A stretch of 64,000 bases of DNA from Zeugodacus cucurbitae. Its lineage: Eukaryota > Arthropoda > Insecta > Diptera > Tephritidae. Below, piece by piece: positions 52,828 to 62,989 of the stretch. The position numbers and the translations under genes were made by a program. The stretch covers positions 32,693,501 to 32,757,500 of the forward strand of contig NC_071667.1 in the NCBI RefSeq assembly GCF_028554725.1, written 5' to 3'. The stretch's first letter is position 1; each line of letters starts with the position of its first letter. The notes below the pieces were generated by a model. It saw nothing but the letters and a program-made list of their open reading frames with translations, did no database searches and was not told where the DNA came from.

Positions 52828-53614
52828 AGCTCCAGTTATCCATGCTTGACTCAACTCAGCTTAGAAAAATTTGGCTTGGAAAACTTAGATGCAGTTATAC
52901 TTCACACAACTTCAATCTCAGCTGTTATTATTGTAGTGTCTGGGTAGAGTTGCCAGATGTGGAGATTTATATTTAAAATTCAGTTTTTTAAATTAAAATA
53001 TCACCAAGATTGAAGATTTTAAAACTAGTATACAAAAAAATCTTCACTATTAGGAAATCTGTGAACACGTGAAGATTTTCTGTTTTGAAAGAAAGCTCTT
53101 TAATAAATATATGAATATAGCTTTGAGCATAACAGCATTAAAGAAACTTGCACGCGTAGTTCAGTTTTTCGAGATTTAGAATTCTTAGAAGATGTAATAA
53201 ATTGGAGCCAGCAAAGCTTGTAAATGCTAGGTGAATAAATAATTTATTCAAATTGTAGTTGAACATTTGTTAACAATTTTTTATTACATAAATAAATAGT
53301 TTTTTCTGAGCAGATCACCACAAATTCTTGCAGAGATTTGCAATAGTTAAGTTTCTGTTTCAAAAATTACCCTCATATCGTACATATAATTGTTGTGAAA
53401 AGAGTATTTTCATCTGAATTATCTTAACTTTTTTCTATAGTTGAAGATTTATAAATATTAAAGATTAGAATTTTAACATATTTAATTTTAACCGAAAACA
53501 TTCAGGCATTTCAGGCGTTCGGTAATAAAATACATGCAAGGCCCATTCAACAGATCTTTTATGTGACAGTTCTCAAGTCTGGCTAGGTCAAGTCAAGCAT
53601 GGATAACTGGAGCT
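52828..53614. mobile_element. MITE with AGCTCCAGTTATCCATGC ends, TTA duplication
   Basis: AGCTCCAGTTATCCATGCTT at 52828 and AAGCATGGATAACTGGAGCT ending 53614 are perfect inverted repeats (23 bp in all). TTA at 52825-52827 and 53615-53617. 787 bp, non-coding. The insertion point is the same TTA used by the hairpin MITE at 43322 in a paralogous repeat. Confidence 0.88.
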
Positions 53615-53659
53615 TTACGCTTTTTTAGCACATGCTACGACTTTGCCCATGCCTGATCA

Positions 53660-56600
53660 TCTGGAATGGTTTGTTTGGTTGCCAGCTCTCCAAATTTATC
53701 TCTGTCTCCAACGCTTGGAGGTTAAAATTTCTAGCATTTTGAATATAAAATAAACCAGTGTATATACTCTGCTGATTTAGTAATTATTGGATAACGTTCC
53801 GAGTATAATAGTAAGTAATATCTATCACATATGTACATCAGAATCACAAATTGTTCATGAATATGCAAAAAAACAATTAAGAACTTTATTGAAAGTAAAT
53901 GTAGTTTTCCACGTTTTTATTATAAAACATTAACATAAACGACATTAAGGAAATTTATCAGTAGAAAGTTCTCCGGGCAATGGGTGCGCCAAAAAAGCTT
54001 CGTAGCATTCAACTTGTGATAAACCGATAAAATGAAGGAATTTCGGTCTAGTTGCCCACCCTAACCACCGCCAGCTACAGTTTCCTCTTCCAGATTCAAA
54101 AAGTATACCGCTTGAAAAATATTTAATTCTATTTAATTAGGTCATGATGAAAACAAGTGGATTTTAAAAACCTCGAAATTTCACACTATTGAAGTGGTGT
54201 AGAAATGTTGTGGCTACAGATATATATAGACGGAGATAAGTAATTAATAAAACCATATATTCCAAAAATACTTGAGGCTTAACCCATTATTTAAGGATAT
54301 TAGTTAATAATAAATCTTCGAACGAATGTATCCTGTCGAGTCGCATTAACATTGTATCAGAAAAAGTAAGTACTATTATTACGAATATATTGAATAATTG
54401 ATAAGTTATAAAAGTTTACATTCCATTTGCTAACAAACAAACAATATTTTTTAGTGATTTCGTAAATTTAGTTTCAAATAAAATATAACTATGCTACAAA
54501 TGGAATTAGGAAAATTAGGTGCTTAACCTTAAGTACGGCATTATAATAACCAGATAAAATGTGTAAAGTTTTGAACATACATTTGTTGTTGCCCCAGCAT
54601 GTCTTACAAAAGTTGGATTACAACTTATTATTTTTATTTGAAGAAGTAGACTGTTATTTAAATGAGTTATAAATAAATATAAATCTCTGGATTTTATATT
54701 TTCAGTTTAAGTTTGAAATGAGTCAGAGCAACTTTTTCCGAAGGATATGAAGGTTTAAATTAAGAAACTAACGCATAATAAAACAAGATCAATATGTTTA
54801 ACAGGTTTCTCTGCAATGGTGTTTTAAAAATGTGTATATTACTTTTGGAAATATTATTGTTGTTTGGATTAAGATAATATCATTTTATTGTAAATTTATA
54901 TAAAATTTAACTAAATAAGAAATTGGTAGAAGTAGATTCATGAACTTGTTTGTGGCTACAGATATACATATGTAGTATGTAGAGTCTACATTGTATTATA
55001 TCAATATTATTATTCGTTGTGGTTACACTACAACCACATATAAGAAACAAAGACGTTATAAACATTTTTGTATACGTATATATATACGTATTTTGTTTCT
55101 TTGAAAATAAACAGTACAAAAATATATGTACTCGCGTCAGACATACATACGAATCGACATGTGTAAATATGTATGCATGATATTGAATATTTACGTCGTA
55201 TGAGTAAGAAATAGTGAAGCTGTTTGTTTATATTTCTATGGAATTTGTAAGATATTTTTAAATTGTAAATTTATATGCGCGCGCACATATTTTGTTAATC
55301 GGTAGAAACTGGGCATCCAGAAAAATATTTTTGCAGGTATGCAATTTTAAAGACTTTTTTCTGGTGACTCACCACAACAAAATTAATTTTGTTTTTTTAA
55401 AAATTATAGATGTGATATGTACACACTATATATAATACATACCTAAGCATTTAGTAAATATTAAAAAGTGAAACTCAACGTACATATATTGTTTGAAATA
55501 AATGTGGATTACTAAGTAATTACATATTGAACTGATTGATAAATATTCGTATGCGTACATAAGCATGCAGGGAATATGTATATAAATAATTCAATGTAAA
55601 TTAAAGTACATATCAGCTTAAATATATATAACAACTAAAAGCAAATATATATGTATATGTACAATAGCTATATACATACATTCTTACATAAGTTTAAATT
55701 AAGCTTCTTCTGCGTCGTCATACATTATATTCGGGTTATCATTATTATAATACAGTTAAAGCTTACCAAATCGTGTATATATGTAAAATCACAAATGCTC
55801 AAATACATACATATGTATGTAAGTCAATGCAATAATCAAGCGTAAAGCAGATGCTTGGGAAAATCTATTGGGTGTGAACCTACTTGTAAAACTCTATCCT
55901 AAGCATTAAATTAATTAATTATAACATTCAAATTTGTATTTGATTTATTTTACCTATAATTCATTAAACTTATATATATATATTATAATTTTTAGAAAAT
56001 GCAAGGTTTGAAGTCCTGTAATTATGTATTGCCATATATAATTATGTATAAGTACTCATATTAACTCGCGATTGTAATATACGATATGGAAGCTTTCGAA
56101 AGTAATGATGTCCTAATTCAGAAATCACATTTATATATTATTTATATTTACTATAATTACAAATAATTCTTACAATACACCGAAGTAAAAAAATAAATAA
56201 TGAAATAAAATAAATTGATGCGATATTCATAAATCACCCTTTAATTTAAATCACATATTAATGCAATTTACGAAATTTGAGTAAGATACTGTTATTTCAA
56301 ACGTGTTTCAATTCTTCTCTCGTTCTTCATCATTGGCAAACAAAGCAAATGTATACATTTGGTTTCAATATTTTTAAAAACTTTTGCAATCATAACTTGT
56401 TAACATTTTTTGTTACTTTTTGGATAGGAATTTTTTATTAGTTGATCTTTTAAAAATTCAGTAAGGAGATTATTATTAAAGTTTTTATATCGATGACGAA
56501 ATAAAAATGTGCCTCCAAATATTTGCAAATCGCGGAAACATATTTTAATTACTGACAAACAGTTATCATATCAGATATGTATGTACTAATGTTGTGTGGC

Positions 56601-56780
56601 TTTGCATATGTTACCATGTTTTATTCAAATACTTTTTTGTAATGGATTTGCACACATATTTGAACTCACATAATTTGATCGATTTGCACCACATTACATT
56701 TAAACTGACAATTTGAAAGCATGTATGGATTAGAAGCTGTTTACCTTCACAATTTTAGTATTAATAATATTAATTAATTT
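53660..56780. other. Intron 1 of the host gene, no element identified
   Basis: AT-rich, with many ATACATATGTATG words (54950-55850). A GC-richer patch at 53945-54120 is open for about 60 codons on the minus strand but has no usable splice site in phase with exon 1 and no motif I know. Confidence 0.5.
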
Positions 56781-56792
56781 GAGAAAGCTTAC

Positions 56793-56867
56793 CGATACGG
56801 CATACGAGCTAACGACAGGCCTGCTAGTATAGGTCCTGCGGGTAGTAAATCCACTTTCGAAAACCAT
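56793..56867 (-). CDS. Host gene, exon 1 with start codon
   Basis: ATG at 56867-56865 in good context (ACAAAAATGG) opens 25 codons: MVFESGFTTRRTY, then TSRPVVSSYAVS, followed directly by donor GTAAGC (56792 downward). It is phase 0, compatible with exon 2 and with terminal exons A and B. The Arg/Tyr/Ser style continues in exon 2 (VYKTTYPIYSSY). The leader to the right contains the GC-rich stretch at 56975-57015. One start exon feeding three different downstream parts gives at least three predicted proteins. Confidence 0.85.
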
Positions 56868-57015
56868 TTTTGTTCGTTAGAAATTTATTTAATGTTTTAA
56901 TTAATTTATAAAATATATTAATGTTTCCACTAAAACAATTATATTTCCAGAGATTTAATTTTCTTTCGTTTCGTCTCGATGTCGTGAGTGTTCACTTGGC
57001 GCCCGCTCGAGTTGT
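56868..57015 (-). promoter_or_regulatory. Probable 5' leader and promoter region of the host gene
   Basis: Upstream of the ATG the minus strand is AT-rich for about 100 nt, then GC-rich (AACTCGAGCGGGCGCCAAG). A TCAGAACA word near 57020 could be an initiator, but no TATA box or downstream element is convincing. Transcription start not determined. Confidence 0.35.
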
Positions 57016-58141
57016 TCTGATTTCAACAATATTTAATGTGCATGAATTTCAATATTTTTAAAGAAAATTTTTACTGCAAAAATTCAGTCACGATATCGCA
57101 CTCTCAGTGCTAAATTATTTTTGGAAACACCATCACCTAGACATTTCATCACGAGTATTAGTCTACTGTTGTATAGTGTTTTTCCATATAGTATACAAAC
57201 ATATGTATGTATGTATAAGGGTAGTACATCACAGACTACATTGCTGACGTACGTTAATACATAAATATATATATTCATATTCAGAATACATATATATGCC
57301 AATAAAAACATAATATATGTACATATATATGTAAGTGCATATATAAGAAGATATACACATATGTACACAATGTATGTATTGCATATGTAATAAAGCCGAA
57401 TGCGGAGGCACCAAGGTCTCTTTGACAAAATATAGAATTTATACTTAATTATTTAAAAAGGTCAACTCGTTTTTACTCAGTTCAATAGCTTCTCAAACAA
57501 ATTCAAAAGTTTTCCAAAGAAAAATAATTAAATATTGTAAGTATTTATATAGTATAAAACTATTATATGCACATTTTTTCTAACTACTATAGCTGTATAA
57601 ATTGAAAGACTGTGGTAGCAACATAATATTGGTAAAATTAATTTGTGTTTTGTTTTACGCTGACATCTACTATATATTTTCGACTATACATATTGATTTG
57701 TTTTGAAAATAAATATGCTTTTGTTAAAATATAGTATATGAACATCGTAAATGAAGGTTAAGAAGGATGGATGGAGTATTTACTGTAGTGTAGTATTTAT
57801 ATATTTTTTCGCAGCTTGTTGCAAATAGGGATGCAAATGATGTATCGAAATTCTCATCAAAAAGCATCCATGTTTGGAATGTCACTTTCAACTTTATATT
57901 AATATTTTACTTCACATCTTTACACTTTAACCCGAACTCTCTATTTGGAAACGCTTTGACACATTGGAATTCATTTTGTTGTAACTACTACTTTAGACCC
58001 GAGATTCAAATTTATTATTTTAAAGATGCTGTGGCTAAAAGAAAAACTATGTTTTTATTGTTTTATAAAATATGCAAATAATTGCGCTGATACAACGGAA
58101 TCCTCGGACGAGTGTGAAACGGAATATACTATATATATATA
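57016..58141. other. Upstream DNA with microsatellites
   Basis: 57190-57400 is rich in ATGTATGTATG / ACATATATATG words. Apparent frames there are microsatellite translations. No gene is supported. Confidence 0.5.
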
Positions 58142-58590
58142 TTTGGCGTAGAAACCGCTTTAAGCGATTATAGCCGAAAACTCCAGAGCGCGCCACTCAT
58201 TCCTACTTTTTACTTTTCGGCGCCAACCGGAAACACCAAGTGATGCCAGGTCATTTTCCACTTGGTCTTTCCAACGGAGTGAGGTTGTCCTCTTCCGCGG
58301 CTTCCTCCACCGGGTACTGCATCGAACACTTTCAGAGCTGGAGTGTTTTCATCCATTCGTACAACATGACCTAGCTAGCGTAGCCGCTGTGTTTTTATTC
58401 GTTGAGCTATTTCAATGTCTTCGTATAAATCGTACAGCTCATCGTTCCATCGTCTGCGGTATTCGCCATTGCCAATGTTCAGAGGACCTTTCTCTCGGAT
58501 GTTGTAATCATCCACGCTTCAGCACCATACATCAGGATGGGAATAATGAGCGACTTGTAGAGTTTGTGTGCCTTTCCCGCTTGTACATAT
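58142..58590 (-). mobile_element. RTE 3'-end fragment, divergent subfamily
   Basis: The minus strand reads the C-terminal part of the RTE ORF (pieces such as RRRWNDELYDLYEDIE and LGHVVRM), ending at hairpin AATCGCT-TAA-AGCGGTT. The tail is (TA)n at 58130-58141 rather than (AAG)n. It is related to the copy at 35530-37803 and broken by indels. Confidence 0.83.
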
Positions 58591-58593
58591 CAT

Positions 58594-58768
58594 AAGGGTT
58601 GCACGGACATGGACAGACAGACATCCGGATTTCAAATCTACTCGTCACCCTGATCACTTCGGTATTAATCGGTATTAATATATATCTAATACCTATATCT
58701 GAGGTGCTTCACACAACCGTTACGTGAACAAAACTATTATACTCTATGTGCAACATATTGCGAGAGTA
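58594..58768 (-). mobile_element. mini-me-like repeat, end fragment
   Basis: GGACATGGACAGACAGACAT is the reversed GTCY tract. It ends AAAACTATTATACTCTATGT, GCAACATATTGC, GAGAGTATAA. Only the first 175 bp of the family are present, abutting the RTE fragment. Confidence 0.75.
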
Positions 58769-58769
58769 T

Positions 58770-59399
58770 AAAAATAGTCTGGGGCTAATAAAGACTATTA
58801 TACGTAAAGAATTTGCAATGAAAGTAGTGACAAATATAAATATGTACATATTATAAATTTGTAAACAAATTCAAATACATTTGCACGTATTTTAGCGGAA
58901 TGATAACTAATAAAAAATTTAAATTTTGCTCTCACCACAATGTGATAAGCATTATGAAAATATACATACTACATATGTACAAATATTTATGTAGGTTAGG
59001 TTATGTCGCACCATGGGCCTCCATTGTGACATCACTGGGACTGTGATCCCTCACACTATAGAGTCATCTTTGAACCACCCTGTGGTCTTAATAAAGTGAA
59101 AAAGTTCACACAATTTGATTTATGTAAGTGAATCATTAGTGAAGTCTAATTGACATAGATTTTTTTGTATTTATCAAATAAATTAGTGTGACGACAGCAA
59201 TTTTGCAGCCGAAACAAACATCTTTGCCACTTTGAGAAGGTCGGTAATGCAGATACATAGCTAAAATCGGACGCCCATATACGGTAGCATTATTTTGCTT
59301 GTTTTCTCTCTTAATTGAATATTGTCTGTCAATATCAGTTGTAACAAGCATTTGCAGCAAAATAATAAAAAAGATATATATATTAAAAGGCTCCAAACG
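58770..59399. other. Intergenic DNA
   Basis: Mostly AT-rich. 58995-59095 is a GC-richer patch (CGCACCATGGGCCTCCATTG) that may be an old repeat fragment. No gene supported. Confidence 0.45.
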
Positions 59400-59790
59400 G
59401 ATAGCAAACTACGGCTGAATCGAGACAACGATTAGTGAAATTGCATTTGGAAGGCAAAACTGTCCGAGAAATCGCTGAATTAGAACAAAATAAGTAAATC
59501 GTCCATATATAGTACATATAACATTATTAAGAGATTCCGTGATGTGTGGAAACTAGAAAACGAGAACCGAGAAGGACAAGATACTACATTAAATGTTACG
59601 AGAAATTAGCCAATATCCTTTTAGAAAAGCAAAAGATCTAAAGATATCCTTACCAAAGAATGTATGGTTAAAGACCGTTCGCAATACTTTGCATAAATAT
59701 GAATACCATGGAAGAGTAACCAGGAAAAATCAATTTCTAAGCCCACCCTGAAAACAAAAACTGTATAGTTGGGTTTGCTTACTTTCAAGG
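59400..59790 (+). pseudogene. Tc1-like transposase relic, N-terminal half
   Basis: Across frame changes the plus strand reads LVKLHLEGKTVREIAELEQN (first helix-turn-helix), then NREGQD, KDLKISLPKNVWLKTVRNTL and HKYEYHGRVTRKNQFLS (second DNA-binding half, matching the family pattern of xRTVxRxLhexGlxgRvarkKPLLs). Stops and frameshifts make it dead. It is interrupted by the LTR element at 59795. Family: Tc1-like, possibly the same lineage as the C-terminal relic at 1-560. Confidence 0.72.
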
Positions 59791-59794
59791 GTAT

Positions 59795-60199
59795 TGTTAC
59801 GAAAATGGTACCAGAACAAACTAGAATTGGCAATCGACATCGATTACTTGCCAGATGTATCTAGAGGTCGACATTCGTAGTTGCCAGAATTTTCGAGTGG
59901 CAATGTAGCGCTTACAATCGACTACATAAGGGCTGACGGACTGGCAGCAAGACACAGTTCTGATAAGAGAGTTGTCGAGTACAGACAATTCTAAAGAGAG
60001 AGTTTCCGAGTAAAGTGTAAACAAGTTATAAGTTTGAGTTGTAAAGTAAAGTAAGAAGTAATAAAGTGTTAAGTTATAAGGAAATAGAAATAAAGATAAG
60101 TGTATAGCCATTTAAATGTGTGACTTTTATTTGACAATCCAGTGATCGAACTCAGGGTAGAGTTTTTGAGCAAACGACAGATTTTGGAAATTCGTTACA
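59795..60199 (+). repeat. 5' LTR
   Basis: 405 bp, TGTTACGAAAATGGTACC to TTGGAAATTCGTTACA. It contains an internal near-repeat (AGAGAGTTGTCGAGTAC... then AGAGAGTTTCCGAGTAAA) at about 59967-60016 and AATAAAG words near 60059 and 60088 that could serve RNA 3' end formation. Confidence 0.92.
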
Positions 60200-60201
60200 A
60201 T

Positions 60202-60220
60202 TGGTGTCAGAAGTGGGATT
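60202..60220 (+). other. Primer-binding site, tRNA-Leu type
   Basis: TGGTGTCAGAAGTGGGATT starts two bases after the LTR. It is complementary to a tRNA end AATCCCACTTCTGACACCA, which agrees with my memory of an insect tRNA-Leu(CAA). It primes minus-strand DNA synthesis. Confidence 0.75.
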
Positions 60221-60245
60221 GACAAATAAAATACCATAGGAGATA

Positions 60246-60905
60246 ATGGCTAAATTCAATGAATTAAAGATACTTCAACTTAAAAAGGAGTTGGAACAAC
60301 GAGGCTTACCAACGAATGGGTTAAAAGCTGAGTTACAAGTCCAATTGCGAGAGGCCATGGAAGAAGAAAACATCAACGTTGCCGAATATGTTTTCGAACC
60401 GGTGTTGGAGGAATCAACAACGAAGATAGAATAAAAGGAATATACTTCATGTTCCTCGGGAATAGTGAACATGAACATGTTTTTGTCTGCAATGACGTCA
60501 CAGTTCCAGGCGCAGTCATTAGAGATGAAAGCCAAGCAGCAATCATTTTTTGAAAAACTGGACACACGCTTAACAACAAAGTTGTCCCAAATAACAGAGC
60601 AAATATCAGCTCAATTTTCTTCACAGTTAAAAGAGCGGAAGTCGGAAGCGAATATGGTATCTTCACAGTTGGGAGCGCACGAGGAGATTTTGTCAACACA
60701 CTTGGAAGCAAATGAGACGCGTATGTCAAGACCTTTGGAAACACGTGGAGAGATTTTGTCAACACAGTTGGAATCAAATGGGGTGTCCTCACAATTGAAG
60801 GAGGACGAGTCTATGGAGGTGACCTTAAATAGAGCAGAGATGTTGCTGGAGGTGCATGGAGAGTGTATACCATCGCAGGTTTGTTTGAAGAATCAATTTT
60901 ATTGA
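60246..60905 (+). pseudogene. Gag-like ORF with SAP domain and coiled coil, one stop
   Basis: ATG 60246 reads MAKFNELKILQL, then KKELEQRGLPTNGLKAEL, a SAP-type helix-turn-helix motif that usually binds nucleic acid, then an acidic part ending STTKIE and TAA (60432-60434). The same frame is open again to 60905: MNMNMFLSAMTSQFQAQSLE, glutamine-rich coiled-coil, and imperfect repeats (EEILSTHLEANE, GEILSTQLESNG). No CCHC knuckle is present. SAP-containing Gag-like proteins occur in some insect LTR elements (family knowledge, from memory). The one stop and the absence of pol mean it is a derivative. Confidence 0.72.
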
Positions 60906-61372
60906 GTTGGTGGTCGTCAATCAATGAGGGATTGCATTGCAGCTAAAATGTCGAGTTCCAAGAGTCATGGTCAGATGAAGCAGTAGAGTCTGGGAGCCCC
61001 ATTTGAGCGATTTGACATATTCTTAGATGGTCCATCACCTACTAGGACGGAAAAATACTCAATTCTAAGGGACTGTCGAGATGACGGACGGGTGCATCAT
61101 AAGTTGGTTGATGTGGCAGAAGCTATGTGTCCGAAAAATATTTGAAGCTACATCACATCCACGATCCGATATCATGGTGGAACGATTCGTAGACAACTGC
61201 GAGTATATTTTTTTGTTACTGAATGATTTAAGGTTTAGGATTAATGGCAATGGAGAAAGGAATATTAAGGAGGACGACAGCGTCCTAGAAGACGAGATGA
61301 AAGGAAGAAATACTAAGCGTTTGTTTCTGAAACTATGTCTAATCGGGACGATCAGACTTAAGTGGAGGGCAG

Positions 61373-61774
61373 TGTAACGAAAATGGTACCAAAACAAACT
61401 AGAATTGACAATCGAAATCGATTACTTGCCAGATGTATCTAGAGGTAGACATTCGTAGTTGCCAGAATGTTCGAGTGGCGATGTATCGCTTACAATCGAC
61501 TATATATGGGCTGACGGACTGGCAGAAAGACACAGTTCTGATAAGAGAGTTGTCGAGTACGGACAATTCTAAAGAGAGAGTTGTCGAGTAAAGTGTAAAC
61601 AATTTATAAGTTTGAGTTGTAAAGTAGAGTAAGAAGTAATAAAGTTTTAAGTTATAAGGAATTTGAAATAAAGATTAGTATATAGCCATTAAAGTGTGAC
61701 TTTTATTTGACAATCCAGTGGTCGAACTCAGGTAGAGTTTTAGAGTAAACGACAGATTTTGGAAATCCATTACA
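61373..61774 (+). repeat. 3' LTR
   Basis: 402 bp, aligned along its full length with the 5' LTR. Differences include small indels around 61690 (AAGATTAGTATATAGCC against AAGATAAGTGTATAGCC) and scattered substitutions, indicating an insertion that is not very recent. Confidence 0.92.
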
Positions 61775-61984
61775 GTATATTTTCGTTAATTATTCGTTGA
61801 GCGCATAAAATTTACTTATTTTAGTGTTTCATAAAAAAATTATAGGTATTCGTAAAAACGTGTCTGGTTAAAAGATGGAGTCACAGTATTATAAATAATT
61901 AACTTAATCAGAAGCAATCAAGTGTTCTAACTGCAACACAAATAATTCAACAAGAATTTAATTTGGTACAATGGATAAAAGTAT

Positions 61985-62136
61985 CTCAGTTGAAAAGATC
62001 TTGCGGAGAAGGACCTGACTTCCCTTGGTATTACAAATTGGAGCCAAACTGCGAAAATGTAAAACGAATGGCGCGCTGTTGTAAACTCGGCTATAACCGC
62101 GTAAGCGTTGCCTACGCCAGTTATGAAGACGTTTTT
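61985..62136 (+). mobile_element. RTE 3'-end fragment
   Basis: Matches only the last 150 bp of the family: GGAGAAGGACCTGACTTCCC, AATTGGAGCCAAACTGCGAA, GGCTATAACCGCGTAAGCG, CCTACGCCAG. The hairpin stem is partly eroded (GCGTT for GCGGT). Confidence 0.82.
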
Positions 62137-62139
62137 TTA

Positions 62140-62510
62140 ACCTTTCGGTTCTATAACTTTTCTTGTTTTTCAACAAAAAGAAAAGCTAGTCTCTTCACCA
62201 TTCAACATGTTTAATGTTCTCGTTTTTTTAATTTTTTTAACTAATTAATTCATTGCATCTTTGCACTTTTTGGTGGATTTAGCTTCTCACAATGACATAC
62301 TGGGTAGTCAACGTTTTGAGAATAGCGTAAACCAGTTCTGTCAGGGCCTTCCTAGAACGCCTTCAGGAGATGGTCTCTTTTAATAGGAAACCCACATTTG
62401 CACCATTTCAATATTCTTCCATGGTCAAATATGATTGGGGACCCAATTTGAAAGAAAAGTCAGACCCTTTTCCGTTGAGGCGATGCTGAAGGTGGTCTTA
62501 GGAATTCCAT
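62140..62510. other. Intergenic DNA, nothing recognised
   Basis: Mixed composition; no coding exon, TIR or family match seen. Confidence 0.45.
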
Positions 62511-62514
62511 AAAT

Positions 62515-62985
62515 ACTGGATGTTTGTCAGTCCGGCCGTCCGTGCTAGCTGTAACTTGAGTAAAAAATTTAGATATCTTGATGAAAATTGGTACACGTGT
62601 TTCTTGGCACCATAAGAAGGTTGTTTTCTTAGATGGGCAAAATCGGACCACTGTCATGCCCATAAAATGCCGAAAACTAAAAGACTATATTATACAAAAT
62701 TTGGTACAAAGGATCGCAATAGGAAGGGGCATATTTGGATGTAATTTTTTTGGTAAAGTGGGCGTGGCCCAACCCCCTACTTAGTTTTTTAACATATCTC
62801 GTAAACTACTAAGGCTATATCAACCAAACTCTCTAGATTCGGGTTGTAACATTATCTTGACATCCTTATACTACAGTTTAGGGCTAGCGAAATCGGTTCA
62901 CAACCACGTCCCTTTTCATTTTACCACAGTTTTGAAGCATTCATGATTCGTTCACTTAACAGTATATAAATTAAGCACCAGTGAA
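62515..62985 (+). mobile_element. mini-me-like repeat, internal fragment
   Basis: GTCAGTCCGGCCGTCCGTGC (degenerate GTCY tract), TAACTTGAGTAAAAAATTTAG, GGGCATATTTGGATGTAATT and GGGCGTGGCCCAACCCC match the family. Both ends are missing, and the right end joins RTE sequence near 62985. Confidence 0.78.
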
Positions 62986-62989
62986 GCTT

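Larger units (their letters stand above)
59795..61774 (+). mobile_element. LTR retrotransposon lacking pol, GTAT duplication
   Basis: Two direct LTRs (59795-60199, 405 bp; 61373-61774, 402 bp) differ at a small minority of positions and begin TGTTACG / TGTAACG and end GTTACA / ATTACA. GTAT precedes the first (59791-59794) and follows the second (61775-61778), a 4-bp duplication typical of Ty3/Gypsy-type elements. It has a primer-binding site, a Gag-like ORF and a purine-rich stretch (AAGTGGAGGGCAG) before the 3' LTR. No protease, RT or integrase is present, so it depends on a relative. It is inserted in the Tc1 relic. Confidence 0.9.

Noticed and set aside
57084..57428. Minus-strand Tyr/Ile/Cys-rich frame of 114 codons
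   Set aside because: Translation of ATGTATGT/ATATAC microsatellite DNA.
58995..59095. GC-rich patch as a host exon
   Set aside because: No open frame with splice signals on either strand; probably an old repeat fragment.
61081..61377. 98-codon frame before the 3' LTR as a pol or env remnant
   Set aside because: No RT, integrase, protease or membrane-fusion motif is visible; it looks like non-coding internal sequence of a deletion derivative.
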